A DNA stretch of 50,524 nt, taken from positions 1-50,524 of the forward strand of contig QZKN01000153.1 of NCBI GenBank assembly GCA_003598175.1, given 5' to 3'. Below are positions 25,044-32,721 of the stretch, piece by piece (positions within the stretch are counted from its first letter, which is position 1; each line of letters starts with the position of its first letter). The DNA is from Candidatus Omnitrophota bacterium (GTDB lineage: Bacteria; Hinthialibacterota; Hinthialibacteria; Hinthialibacterales; Hinthialibacteraceae). A program made the position numbers and the translations under genes. The notes under the pieces were generated by a model. The model ran no database searches and was not told where the DNA came from. It saw only the letters and a list, made by a program, of their open reading frames with translations.

Positions 25044-27303
25044 CGGAATTCTCCTTCCGCAAGGGAAGCCATATGGTCGCCATCGTTCCCTTATCGATTT
25101 GACTTGTTACCTCGATTTTACCGCCATGACTGGCAATAATCCGTTTCGAAACGTGCAATCCCAGGCCTGTCCCCGCATGTTTCGTCGAATAAAACGCTTC
25201 AAATATCCGGTCAATCTGATCCTCCGGGATTCCGGTTCCCTCATCATGAATGGACAACTCGGCCCAATCGCCTCGATTCGCGGTGGTTATATTTAGTGTA
25301 CCACCGTTTTTCATTGCCTGGACGGCATTTTGCACGAGATTGATGAAAACCTGGCGAATCAGATTTCTGTCGAAGAAAAACGAAGGAAGGTCGGGCGCCA
25401 AATGAACTTCGACGTTGATTTCATGGAATGAAATTTCATCCTTCATGAACGACAAAATGTTCTCGACATGTTCGTTCAGATCGTTTTTTTCTAAAAAAGG
25501 AGTAGAGGGTTTGGCGTAAAACAACAGGCGATTGAGCACATCTTCCAGTCGCAGCGCTTCATCACGGATAATGGTGAGATAATTGTAATTGCGATCCGTG
25601 GGATCTTGTTTTTTTAACAGCATATTGGCGAAACCGCCGATCGCAACCAGTGGGGTGCGAATTTCGTGGGCCACCGTGGCGGCCATTTGGCCCAAGGCGG
25701 CGAATTTACTGGATTCGACCAGTTGTTTCTGGCTGTGACGGAGTTCCGAATACGCTTTTTCGGTTTCCTTCACTTTCTGCGCGAGTTCTTCCTGCGTGTT
25801 CGCATGAGCGATCGCCAGCGCGCCCTGCATGGCGAGAATCTCCAACATCTTGATATTTTCTTCCATAATCGGGCTGCAAGTGATGGCATTGTCAACCACG
25901 AGAACGCCGATGGGGTAATCCAACAGCAGGAGGGGGATCACCGCAAAATTGTCGCATCCCAATAATTGAGAGAGGGGAGGATAGTAATCCGAATTTGCTT
26001 TTCCATGGTGAACAATGATACTTTTCCCTTTTTGGATGGCTTGCACCAAAATCGATTGTCGATTGGCCATGGATGTGGATAATTGTTGGACAATCCAGTT
26101 TACATGGCCATCGCCTTTGCCGGGATTGTCCAGGTACACCTTCAAAATATCCGAAAGAGAGCCTTTGCGGGGGAGTTGTGCCACCAAATGCCAAATATCG
26201 CCGGCATCCTTGGGGTCGGATGGACCGATCGCCATTTTGCCGATCAACTCGTCGCTATCCTCGTTCACGAGAAGCAGGAAGGCGCGGTTGAACTGAAAGG
26301 CCTCGCCGGCGGTCGCGGCGATAAGAATCAGGCGATACAGTTTTTCCCGTGTGTTGGTTGTATGGAATAATTGGGAAATTTCATGCAGTTTTGCCAGCGT
26401 AATGGTTCGTTCTTCCACGCGTTTCTCCAGATCGTCGGAATAATGGGCCAATTGTTGCTCGAGTGATTTGCGATGCGTGATATCTCGCTGTACACAGATG
26501 AAACCGGCTATATTTTGGCGTCCATCGTGAATTGGAGTTATCCGCACTTCGACGTCGAATTCGTATCGATCCCTGCAAATGCACTTCAGTTCACCGGCCC
26601 AGGTGACGCCGCGATTGATGCATTGCCAAAGATCGGTAAACACCACGGGAGGAACATGCGCGCTCCAAAAATCTTCTAAATTCCTGCCCAGGATTTGTTC
26701 CGGCAAGAAACCGACCTGTTTCTCGAACGCAGCATTGATATAAAAGATCAATCCATCCTTATCAAACAGAAAAATGGCGTCGTCCGCCGCCTCGATGGCG
26801 ATCTTGAAATTGCGCAGTTCCTCTTCCAGCGCGCGGATTTCGTTTAAATCCTGCAAAACCAGAATTCGGTGCGCATTCAGAACGATGGGATAAATCCTGA
26901 CATCGATGTGTTCGGATGGATGTTTCTTCAAGACGAGATCGAAGGTCTGGCGAGAACCGGCGGCGAGAGATCGCATCAATCCATCCATGGCCAAATCATC
27001 CACGCACAATCCATGGAAAGGCTGATCGATGAGAACCTTCGCCGGACCGAGTAAGGATTCCGCTTGCGGATTCATGTGGAGGATATGCGATCGGAGATCG
27101 AGACAGATCATGCCGAAGGGGAGCTCCTGCCAGAGTTCCTTCGGTTCGACCAACTTGTTCTCAATGGTGGAATCGGACGACGGATTGCCGTTGATTCCAT
27201 TAGGCATGGTATTCATCTTTTCCAATTCCTGCGTCACAAAAGGAAACCATTTGGAATTCGAGAAGTTCGTTTCCCCTTCCCGACGGACTTTCATCGTAAT
27301 CAT
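25021..27303 (-). CDS. Cytoplasmic PAS-PAS-GAF sensor histidine kinase
   Basis: A 760-residue kinase with no transmembrane segment, so it senses inside the cell. Two PAS domains (about 60-165, ELPFGMICLDLRSHILHMNP, and 170-290, AADDAIFLFDKDGLIFYINA) precede a short coiled-coil and a GAF domain (about 310-510). The HisKA helix reads VAHEIRTPLVAIGG with phospho-accepting H546. The ATPase domain has NLVQNAVQAMKNGG (N box), DEGTGIPEDQ (G1) and GTGLGLHV (G2). The last codons overlap the receiver gene. The start is uncertain: ATG at 27,303, 27,294 or 27,213 are possible and none has a strong ribosome binding site. Confidence 0.93.
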   Translation of the reverse strand: MITMKVRREGETNFSNSKWFPFVTQELEKMNTMPNGINGNPSSDSTIENKLVEPKELWQELPFGMICLDLRSHILHMNPQAESLLGPAKVLIDQPFHGLCVDDLAMDGLMRSLAAGSRQTFDLVLKKHPSEHIDVRIYPIVLNAHRILVLQDLNEIRALEEELRNFKIAIEAADDAIFLFDKDGLIFYINAAFEKQVGFLPEQILGRNLEDFWSAHVPPVVFTDLWQCINRGVTWAGELKCICRDRYEFDVEVRITPIHDGRQNIAGFICVQRDITHRKSLEQQLAHYSDDLEKRVEERTITLAKLHEISQLFHTTNTREKLYRLILIAATAGEAFQFNRAFLLLVNEDSDELIGKMAIGPSDPKDAGDIWHLVAQLPRKGSLSDILKVYLDNPGKGDGHVNWIVQQLSTSMANRQSILVQAIQKGKSIIVHHGKANSDYYPPLSQLLGCDNFAVIPLLLLDYPIGVLVVDNAITCSPIMEENIKMLEILAMQGALAIAHANTQEELAQKVKETEKAYSELRHSQKQLVESSKFAALGQMAATVAHEIRTPLVAIGGFANMLLKKQDPTDRNYNYLTIIRDEALRLEDVLNRLLFYAKPSTPFLEKNDLNEHVENILSFMKDEISFHEINVEVHLAPDLPSFFFDRNLIRQVFINLVQNAVQAMKNGGTLNITTANRGDWAELSIHDEGTGIPEDQIDRIFEAFYSTKHAGTGLGLHVSKRIIASHGGKIEVTSQIDKGTMATIWLPLRKENSDEKNSGH

Positions 27304-27471
27304 TATAAATCATTCATCGGAGAAAACAATTCGCAAATTAAAAATGACCTATCAAATCGGTTTTCCGGCGGAAGTCCGCGACAAAAGGCGGCGTCGTTGC
27401 CGCATCTATATTTCCAACCGGTTTATGGATACTATCTTGTTTTAATTACCGGTTTCAGAGCCATCTTGATC

Positions 27472-28899
27472 ATGCCGACTAAATTTTCAACGGAACGTCT
27501 CGAACAGCAACACATCTATTTTCTTGTCTTTATCATCGCGGCGCTGACGATCATGAGTGTTGCGTATCTTCCTTATTCGGCCATGCTGGTTGTGGGGATT
27601 CTTTGCCTTTTTCTTCTGATCATCGCTCAACCGACGCTTGTTTTTGCTTTATTCATTGCGGTGGAATGCTTGATTTCCGAAGACATTCTGTTAATGACGG
27701 AAAAACTGGAAACCACCTTGTATCGCGTCTCCCTCCCCTATGTCGGAATCAATATTTTTGAGTTCATGCTCTTGTTGCTGGCGCTCGTCACTCTTTTGCA
27801 GCGCAAGGGCAAACCGTTCGGTTCGCGGCTCGATTTCACTCTTTTTCTTTTCGGCTGTGCGTGTGTTTTGGGTTATGTGACCTGTATTGTACGTTACCAG
27901 GATGCGACGCGCCTGTTCGAACCTCGACGTCTGATCCATCTCTTTGCGGCCTATTTCCTGACCGTCAACCTGATTCGCACCAAACGTTCCCTTCAACTCT
28001 TTCTCTGGATTTATTTCGCCGCGATTGTATTCAAAGCGTTGGAAGGAGTGGTTCTGTATTCGATGGGAGCGGGATTGCAGATCAAATGGAGAATCCGCGC
28101 TATCTTCACCGGTTGGGAGGATTCCCTGAATTTTGTCACCTATCTGCTCTTTTTAAGCGTTTTCGTGTTGGATCGCTTACAATTTGCGGGAAAGCGATTG
28201 TTTCTGTTCTTCTCGCCCGCGGTTTTTTTCTGCTTTCTGTTTTCGTATAAACGGGCATATTATATAGCGATGGCGGTCGGTATCTTCGCCTTGTTTTTTC
28301 TTTTGGATCGCAAGTCGCGATTTCGTATGGTCATTCTGCTTCTGGCTTTGGCCATATTGTGCATGGGGATTATCACGGTTGCGGGGCAATGGCAGGCGAT
28401 CGGGATGCGCATGGCCTCCATTTTCCAGCCCACGAAAGAAAGCAGCGCCAACTATCGCTTGATCGAATGGCAAAATGCCATGATCAGCATCCATCGGAAT
28501 CCTGTTTTCGGCATCGGTTTGGGAGGCGTCATGCCGATGGAGGTATTTCTGAGTCGCACCAATCTGCTTGGCGTGCACAACACTTTTTTGTGGGTTGCCG
28601 TAAAAATGGGGATTTTCGGGTTGTTTACCTACTTGTTTCTTCACTTTGCCTACCTGCAACGTTTGATCCGGCTCAACCGTCGTTTGCGGGATCCGTTTTT
28701 ACGAACCGTCGCGCGCGCGTTATTGTGTTCGTTTCTGGCTTTTTGCGCCGCGGAAATGTTTGCGCCGATGTTCGCGCAGATGCGGACGGGCACATGGCTG
28801 GGCGTCATGATGGGAATCGGAATGATGCTTTCGACGCTGGATAGAGAACCTCTGGAGAAAATCGATTGTTCGCATCAAAAGGATGGAAATTCCTCGTAG
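27472..28899 (+). CDS. O-antigen ligase-like polytopic membrane protein (Wzy_C type)
   Basis: A 475-residue protein with about 11-12 membrane segments. A large periplasmic loop begins ...ESSANYRLIEWQNAMIS and continues HRNPVFGIGLGG ... GVHNTFLWVAVKMGIFGL, which is the O-antigen ligase/polymerase (Wzy_C) pattern with the conserved Arg, GxG and H-N. It should join or polymerise a lipid-linked glycan at the outer face of the inner membrane. The frame is open far upstream, but the ATG at 27,472 begins just before the first membrane segment. It is divergent from the histidine kinase gene. Its stop codon lies within a palindromic repeat. Confidence 0.8.
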   Translation: MPTKFSTERLEQQHIYFLVFIIAALTIMSVAYLPYSAMLVVGILCLFLLIIAQPTLVFALFIAVECLISEDILLMTEKLETTLYRVSLPYVGINIFEFMLLLLALVTLLQRKGKPFGSRLDFTLFLFGCACVLGYVTCIVRYQDATRLFEPRRLIHLFAAYFLTVNLIRTKRSLQLFLWIYFAAIVFKALEGVVLYSMGAGLQIKWRIRAIFTGWEDSLNFVTYLLFLSVFVLDRLQFAGKRLFLFFSPAVFFCFLFSYKRAYYIAMAVGIFALFFLLDRKSRFRMVILLLALAILCMGIITVAGQWQAIGMRMASIFQPTKESSANYRLIEWQNAMISIHRNPVFGIGLGGVMPMEVFLSRTNLLGVHNTFLWVAVKMGIFGLFTYLFLHFAYLQRLIRLNRRLRDPFLRTVARALLCSFLAFCAAEMFAPMFAQMRTGTWLGVMMGIGMMLSTLDREPLEKIDCSHQKDGNSS

Positions 28900-28923
28900 G
28901 GGCGGTTCACGAATCGCCCCTAC
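28896..28923. repeat. GTAGGGGCG palindromic repeat containing the stop codon of the ligase gene
   Basis: GTAGGGGCG and CGCCCCTAC form a perfect 9-base stem with a 10-base loop. The TAG in the first arm is the stop codon of the O-antigen-ligase-like gene. It could act as a transcript-end hairpin; no T-run follows. Confidence 0.7.
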
Positions 28924-28998
28924 CACGTTCATTTGCGTGGAAACATTCGTGTGGATAGTTCACAACGCATGGTGAATAACGTTGTGGTGCGGATTTCT

Positions 28999-29068
28999 GG
29001 TCTGCACATACGGCGCTTTTGTGGCGCAGACCACCCGTCCGGATCTGCGGGCAGGATGCCCGCGCTCC
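28999..29068. repeat. Palindromic repeat of the GCGGGC...GCCCGC family with an associated hairpin
   Basis: GGTCTGC (28,999-29,005) pairs with GCAGACC (29,026-29,032). Next, GCGGGC-AGGAT-GCCCGC (29,047-29,063) is followed by GCTCC. The second part is the unit also seen at 42,747, 44,457 and 49,683, and the GCGCAGACC before it recurs at 49,659. Lies between the ligase gene and the hypothetical gene at 29,126. Confidence 0.75.
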
Positions 29069-29125
29069 GGTTTTTCATTGTTATCCCGTGTATCGATACG
29101 CTGTCCTTGCACGATTTTTTTAAGA

Positions 29126-29437
29126 TCACATCGAATCCATATCTCCGAATACCAATTCACCCTGGTCCCAAATGCACACAAAATTGCGTTGCGACAGGTC
29201 TTCGACATCTTCCTCGATGACGCCCGCCGGAGTCATGCCATCCTTGCGATTTTTCACTCGCGGAAGATCGCCAGGCAGAATTTGCCGCCAGACTTCAAAA
29301 TCCGAATTGATCTGCGAGACAGCGAAAGTGAGACGCTGTTCGGCAAAATCTTTGACGATACTTTGGATATCCCGTTTGGGCAGACGTTTGGTCACCTGTA
29401 CGCGGATTTCATTTTCGTATTTTTCAGAAGGCATCAT
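29126..29437 (-). CDS. Hypothetical protein of about 103 residues
   Basis: No family recognised. The protein is charged and soluble: MPSEKYENEIRVQVTKRLPK, later WRQILPGDLPRVKNRK, then FVCIWDQGELVFGDM at the end. I put the start at the ATG at 29,437 because AAAGGA lies 10-15 bases before it; a GTG three codons upstream is too close to that site. Alternative frames on the other strand exist but read less naturally. It stands alone between palindromic repeats and the nuclease gene. Confidence 0.5.
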   Translation of the reverse strand: MMPSEKYENEIRVQVTKRLPKRDIQSIVKDFAEQRLTFAVSQINSDFEVWRQILPGDLPRVKNRKDGMTPAGVIEEDVEDLSQRNFVCIWDQGELVFGDMDSM

Positions 29438-29656
29438 TTCGACCACATCCTTTCGTCCCGGTATAAGGTTGGAACTCCACGGTCAATCTTACACCTTCGT
29501 GTATGGCAAGAGATACTCTCTCTAAGTAATATTTTATTACATCCGGATAAATATACAAGACTTTTTTCAATTATATAGACAGTATTTTTGGGATCAGGAA
29601 CCGTCACCTGACGGAAAAAAAATAATGGAACCGATTGTGAGTGATTCGAAAAGAGA

Positions 29657-30052
29657 TTATTCCCGCGCCACTTGTTCGAGCACTTCGCGTTCGACGAAAA
29701 TGGGGGTATCGGTTCGAACAGCCAGGGCGAGAGCATCGCTGGGGCGCGAGTCGACATCGACAGGACCTTGCGCGGTGGAGAAATGGATGCGGGCGTAAAA
29801 GGTGGAGTCACGTAAATCGTTGACGACGACCCGCTCCATTTTGGCGTCGAGGGCGTCGATGATTCGTACGGTCAGATCATGGGTAAGCGGGCGCTGGATT
29901 TTGATGTCGTTCAAGGATAAATGGATGGATTGCGCTTCGTAATAGCCGATCAGGATCGGCATCATCCGCACGCCATTTTTTTCTTTTAAAATGACAATTT
30001 GATCCGCACCGGTTTCGTCCAATCGCAATTCGTAAAATTCCATCTCAATCAT
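29657..30052 (-). CDS. Bifunctional nuclease family protein (DUF151)
   Basis: A 131-residue protein matching the DUF151/bifunctional nuclease domain: MEFYELRLDE at the start, then VILKEKNGVRMMPILIGYYEA and the highly typical DVDSRPSDALALAVR with IFVEREVLE near the end. Members show DNase and RNase activity in plants and a role in DNA handling in bacteria; the exact role here is unknown. Start chosen at 30,052 because AAAGGG lies before it; a longer frame runs upstream but overlaps maf. It is downstream of maf, separated from it by a strong terminator. Confidence 0.88.
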   Translation of the reverse strand: MIEMEFYELRLDETGADQIVILKEKNGVRMMPILIGYYEAQSIHLSLNDIKIQRPLTHDLTVRIIDALDAKMERVVVNDLRDSTFYARIHFSTAQGPVDVDSRPSDALALAVRTDTPIFVEREVLEQVARE

Positions 30053-30171
30053 GAACGTGCATCCCTTTGCCGCGTGATCGCATTCGATGTCTGCCTCACA
30101 ATGGTTACTTTCATTGTTGATCATCGTACCACTGAAAACATGACGATAGATAAGGATTGTACTACCATTCA

Positions 30172-30202
30172 TAAAAAAAGGAATCGGCAACGAGCCGACT
30201 CC
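30172..30202 (-). terminator. Factor-independent terminator after maf
   Basis: Read on the minus strand, GGAGTCGGC-TCGTT-GCCGATTCC forms a 9-base stem (one G-U pair) with a 5-base loop, followed directly by TTTTTTT. It starts 6 bases after the maf stop codon and separates maf from the DUF151 gene. Confidence 0.88.
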
Positions 30203-30207
30203 GGGGA

Positions 30208-30825
30208 TTACGATTTGAATATTCCGATCGATCCGGAACCCGTGGCGATGCCCAATTGTTGGAAGATTTTCGCCAGTTCCAGCGTCGGCAGCCCCACGAT
30301 GTTGTGATAGGAGCCTTTGATGCGCCGGACGAATTCCTTTCCATTTTCCTGAATCGCATACGAACCGGCTTTGTCCATCGGTTCCCCCGTTTCGACATAG
30401 CGTTCGATTTGATCCGGCGTCAGATCGCGGAAAAGAACGGAGGATTTGACGGCTTTCACGATTTGAATGTTGTGGTGGAGGCACAGGACGCACAGGCCGG
30501 TCCAGACGTCGTGCCATTGGCCGGAAAGGATGCTCAACATCAACGCCGCTTCTTTCTTCGATTTGGGTTTGCCCATGATTCTGTCGCCGAGCGCAACCAC
30601 GGTATCTGCGCCGATGACGAGATGAGCGGGATAAGATTGGGCGACTTTCACCGCTTTTTCCAATGCCGTGCGGGCGGCGTAGGCGTTGGGAGAATCGCCC
30701 ATGGGCGGCATTTCGGCCAGTTCGCTGGGAACGACGGTGAACTCGGTTTCCATCTTTTCCAACAAGGTTTTTCGGCGGGGCGATTCGCTCGCGAGAATGA
30801 TTCCGGCAAACATTGATCTATCCAT
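30208..30825 (-). CDS. maf: Maf family nucleoside triphosphate pyrophosphatase
   Basis: Hydrolyses non-canonical or modified nucleoside triphosphates and limits their use in nucleic acids. The 205 residues show the family motifs: IILASESPRRKTLLEK near the N-terminus, VIGADTVVALG near 72, GKPKSKKEAALMLSILSG after it, and MDKAGSYAIQ near 150, followed by GSYHNIVGLP. The start could be the ATG at 30,825 or the in-frame ATG four codons later; neither has a strong ribosome binding site. It ends at a clear terminator. Confidence 0.95.
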   Translation of the reverse strand: MDRSMFAGIILASESPRRKTLLEKMETEFTVVPSELAEMPPMGDSPNAYAARTALEKAVKVAQSYPAHLVIGADTVVALGDRIMGKPKSKKEAALMLSILSGQWHDVWTGLCVLCLHHNIQIVKAVKSSVLFRDLTPDQIERYVETGEPMDKAGSYAIQENGKEFVRRIKGSYHNIVGLPTLELAKIFQQLGIATGSGSIGIFKS

Positions 30826-30957
30826 CGTGTTGTCTTATCGATCCGATCAGGATCGCGTCGTGTAAGCAGTCTCATTTATTCTATGAAAATGCAATCGGGC
30901 GGCAAGGGCAGCGTTGTTTCTGCTCTGGTTTGGATCCATGACGACCGTCGCGGGGAT

Positions 30958-31002
30958 ATTCCCCTTTTCCCCTCTCCCCGTGTCAACGAGGTGGGGGGGG
31001 GG
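30958..31002. repeat. C-rich/G-rich element, related to 49,498-49,540
   Basis: Reads ATTCCCC, a C/T-rich stretch, GTCAACG and then a run of ten G. The element at 49,498-49,540 has the same order (ATTCCCCCC, TCTCTCGTCAACG, nine G). The arms can pair as C-run with G-run. Its origin is unknown. Confidence 0.5.
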
Positions 31003-31014
31003 TGTAGGAATTTT

Positions 31015-31085
31015 TGGGATGGAGTAAAGCGAATCCCACTTTTCTTTCCCTATCAAAAAGGTGGGATTCATTTCATTCATCCCAC
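31015..31085. repeat. 71-base repeat, copy 1 (partner 31,645-31,715)
   Basis: Two adjacent hairpins: GGGAT...ATCCC around AAAGCGA, and GTGGGAT...ATCCCAC around TTCATTTCATTC. The copy at 31,645-31,715 has the same length, aligns without gaps at roughly 75 percent identity by eye, and shares AAAGCGAA and TTCATTTCATTCAT. The two copies flank the Pro-rich gene in the same direction. Confidence 0.8.
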
Positions 31086-31127
31086 CTACAAATCAATCAA
31101 TTTTCTGTTCATTCGGAATCAAAAAGA

Positions 31128-31556
31128 TTAAGCGACCAGGTCGATTCTGTTTCCCGGCATGAGGTCCGATACCGGCGACGTGGGAGCCGGCGGCGGAGTA
31201 GTGGACGGAGTCGGGGTATACGTTGAGGAACTCGGCGGATTCGGGCGAACCGTCGGCGCCGGAGGTCCCGACGGATTCACATTCGCCGTTGCCATTCTTC
31301 GCGGCGAGAGGGGAGCGGAAGGGGCCGTGGAGGGACTATTGCCGGTAGCGTTGACCGCCTGCTGACTGATTTGCACGCGGTCGGTTCCGTTGCTGCGATT
31401 GACTGCGACGGTGCTGGTTTGCGTTGGTGGGGGAGGCGTTTGTACCGGCGGCGGGGGAGTCGGTTGAACGGGCGGCGCGGGTGGAGTGGTATTGACCGGC
31501 GGCGGCGTAGGCTGCACCGGCGGTGGTGTGGTGGTGTATGTAGGTGCGGTTACCAT
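31128..31556 (-). CDS. Proline/threonine-rich low-complexity protein with a DRVQIS motif
   Basis: A 142-residue protein of low complexity: Pro- and Thr-rich N-terminal stretches (PTPPPP-type repeats) and a second Pro-rich part near the end. Between them is RSNGTDRVQISQQAVNATG, which resembles the D-x-V-x-IS-xx-A motif found in small flagellar or anti-sigma-28-like proteins; that link is weak. The C-terminus reads LMPGNRIDLVA. No signal peptide is seen. GAGG lies 10-13 bases before the ATG. It is flanked by two copies of a 71-base repeat. Function unknown. Confidence 0.6.
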   Translation of the reverse strand: MVTAPTYTTTPPPVQPTPPPVNTTPPAPPVQPTPPPPVQTPPPPTQTSTVAVNRSNGTDRVQISQQAVNATGNSPSTAPSAPLSPRRMATANVNPSGPPAPTVRPNPPSSSTYTPTPSTTPPPAPTSPVSDLMPGNRIDLVA

Positions 31557-31644
31557 AATTTTTTACCTCATTATCTTTGGTTCTCACCCTCAACCGAATA
31601 ATAGTATATATCTTTTCACATAAAAATGCAACACGTTTTGTAAC

Positions 31645-31715
31645 GTGGTTGGAACAAAGCGAAATCCACATTTCTTTTTCTCTCGAAACGATGGAATTCA
31701 TTTCATTCATTCCAC
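31645..31715. repeat. 71-base repeat, copy 2 (partner 31,015-31,085)
   Basis: Second copy of the two-hairpin repeat. Its last nine bases encode the final Val, Glu and stop codon of the endonuclease V gene, so the repeat supplies that gene's 3' end. Confidence 0.8.
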
Positions 31716-32381
31716 GCGACAAATATGCTCGATTCGAATGCGATTGACGAGCGCATGCGCTTCGCGGATGGGTTCCGGCAGGCGATACCGTCGGCAGAGA
31801 GAAAGAATCAGCTGGGTGGCGGTATGGAAATCGATTTTGTGGCCGGGGCTGATAAAGAGGGGTTTCACATTATTTTTTGTGCGAACCACTTCTCCGATTT
31901 TTTCTTCCTTCAGTATCAAATTGCTGATACTGCCGCGTTGGGAATCCGGTTCCATATATTCCCCCACAAATACACTCTTTGCGCAACCGATCGTGATGAT
32001 ATCCTCTTCCACGCCGACGTGAGACGCCAGGCCGGCGCGGCGGGGATGGGCGATGCCGTGGCCGTCACAAATGAGCGCCTGCGGTCTGATGGATAGATTT
32101 TTCAGGCATTGGTGTATGAAAGGCCATTCGCGAAATGCCAGATAGCCGGGTATATAGGGTAATTCCAACCGCTGTTCGACGCTTGACGTTTCGATCACCT
32201 GCAAATCGGGTAACGAGAGGACGACGATCGCGGCGAATCCGATTTTCGAAAAGCGATTGAACGATACATCGGCGCCGCCAACCGTTCTTAACAGATTCCA
32301 TTCCGGAAGATGGTTGGTTAACGTTACTTTACGAGCGATTTCGTGTTGTTTCTCCCGTAGCGCATCGATATTCCATTTCAA
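31707..32381 (-). CDS. nfi: Endonuclease V (deoxyinosine 3' endonuclease)
   Basis: Cuts DNA one base 3' of deoxyinosine and other deaminated bases. The 224 residues carry the family motifs: VGGADVSF with catalytic D38, the wedge-forming LPYIPGYLAFRE with E85, and ICDGHGIAHPRRAGLASHVG with D106. GHKIDFHTA lies near the C-terminus. The gene's last codons sit in a dispersed repeat. The family is often near maf or other repair genes; here maf is about 0.9 kb away on the same strand. Confidence 0.96.
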   Translation of the reverse strand: MKWNIDALREKQHEIARKVTLTNHLPEWNLLRTVGGADVSFNRFSKIGFAAIVVLSLPDLQVIETSSVEQRLELPYIPGYLAFREWPFIHQCLKNLSIRPQALICDGHGIAHPRRAGLASHVGVEEDIITIGCAKSVFVGEYMEPDSQRGSISNLILKEEKIGEVVRTKNNVKPLFISPGHKIDFHTATQLILSLCRRYRLPEPIREAHALVNRIRIEHICRVE

Positions 32382-32721
32382 CGGTGTGTATCCTCCGAAT
32401 TGGCTGGAATCATAAACATTATATTCGGCGAGGCAATCAATCGAATTGAAGATTATCAGCCTGACAGGAACATTCTCTCAAAATTGTAACTGCCTGGCAA
32501 TGTGAAGCGTGGTTAAACGCTGCCCTCATTTTTTCTCCGCTTTGGGTGCTTGTTTGGTCGGGTTGGATGGATTATGCCGTTTGTTCCATCATTTTACGAC
32601 ACGAAACTCAAGTCGGTGTAGCAGGTACGCTTGACTTATGGAAATTTATTTGGTAGAGAAGGAGATCACATTTAAAGGTATCAGCCTTTAATTTTCATTC
32701 ATGTGAAAGGGGAAGTATATT
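32382..32721. other. Intergenic region upstream of the LamG gene
   Basis: About 340 bases, no gene seen. TTGACT at 32,631-32,636, with a weak TAGAGA 17 bases on, is a marginal promoter candidate for the LamG gene. No clear hairpin or operator was found. Confidence 0.35.

Larger units (their letters stand above)
30826..31127. other. Intergenic region with a poly-G tract and two repeat elements
   Basis: About 300 bases between maf and the Pro-rich gene. It carries a C-rich/G-rich inverted element with ten consecutive G (30,993-31,002) and a 71-base repeat (31,015-31,085). No promoter was clear by eye. Confidence 0.6.

Noticed and set aside
28982..29578. A 198-codon plus-strand frame across the repeat region
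   Set aside because: It reads through the palindromic repeats and opposes the more natural minus-strand gene at 29,126; no ribosome binding site.
29589..29618. CCGTC/GACGG hairpin next to an A-run, considered as a terminator of the DUF151 gene
   Set aside because: On the strand of that gene the T-run comes before the stem, not after it, so it would not terminate that transcript.
30053..30517. An N-terminal extension of the DUF151 protein into maf
   Set aside because: The extension overlaps maf and its terminator, is unlike the family, and a good ribosome binding site lies before the ATG at 30,052.
31015..31715. The flanked Pro-rich gene as an insertion sequence
   Set aside because: No transposase is encoded between the repeats, no terminal inverted repeats of an IS or target duplication were seen.
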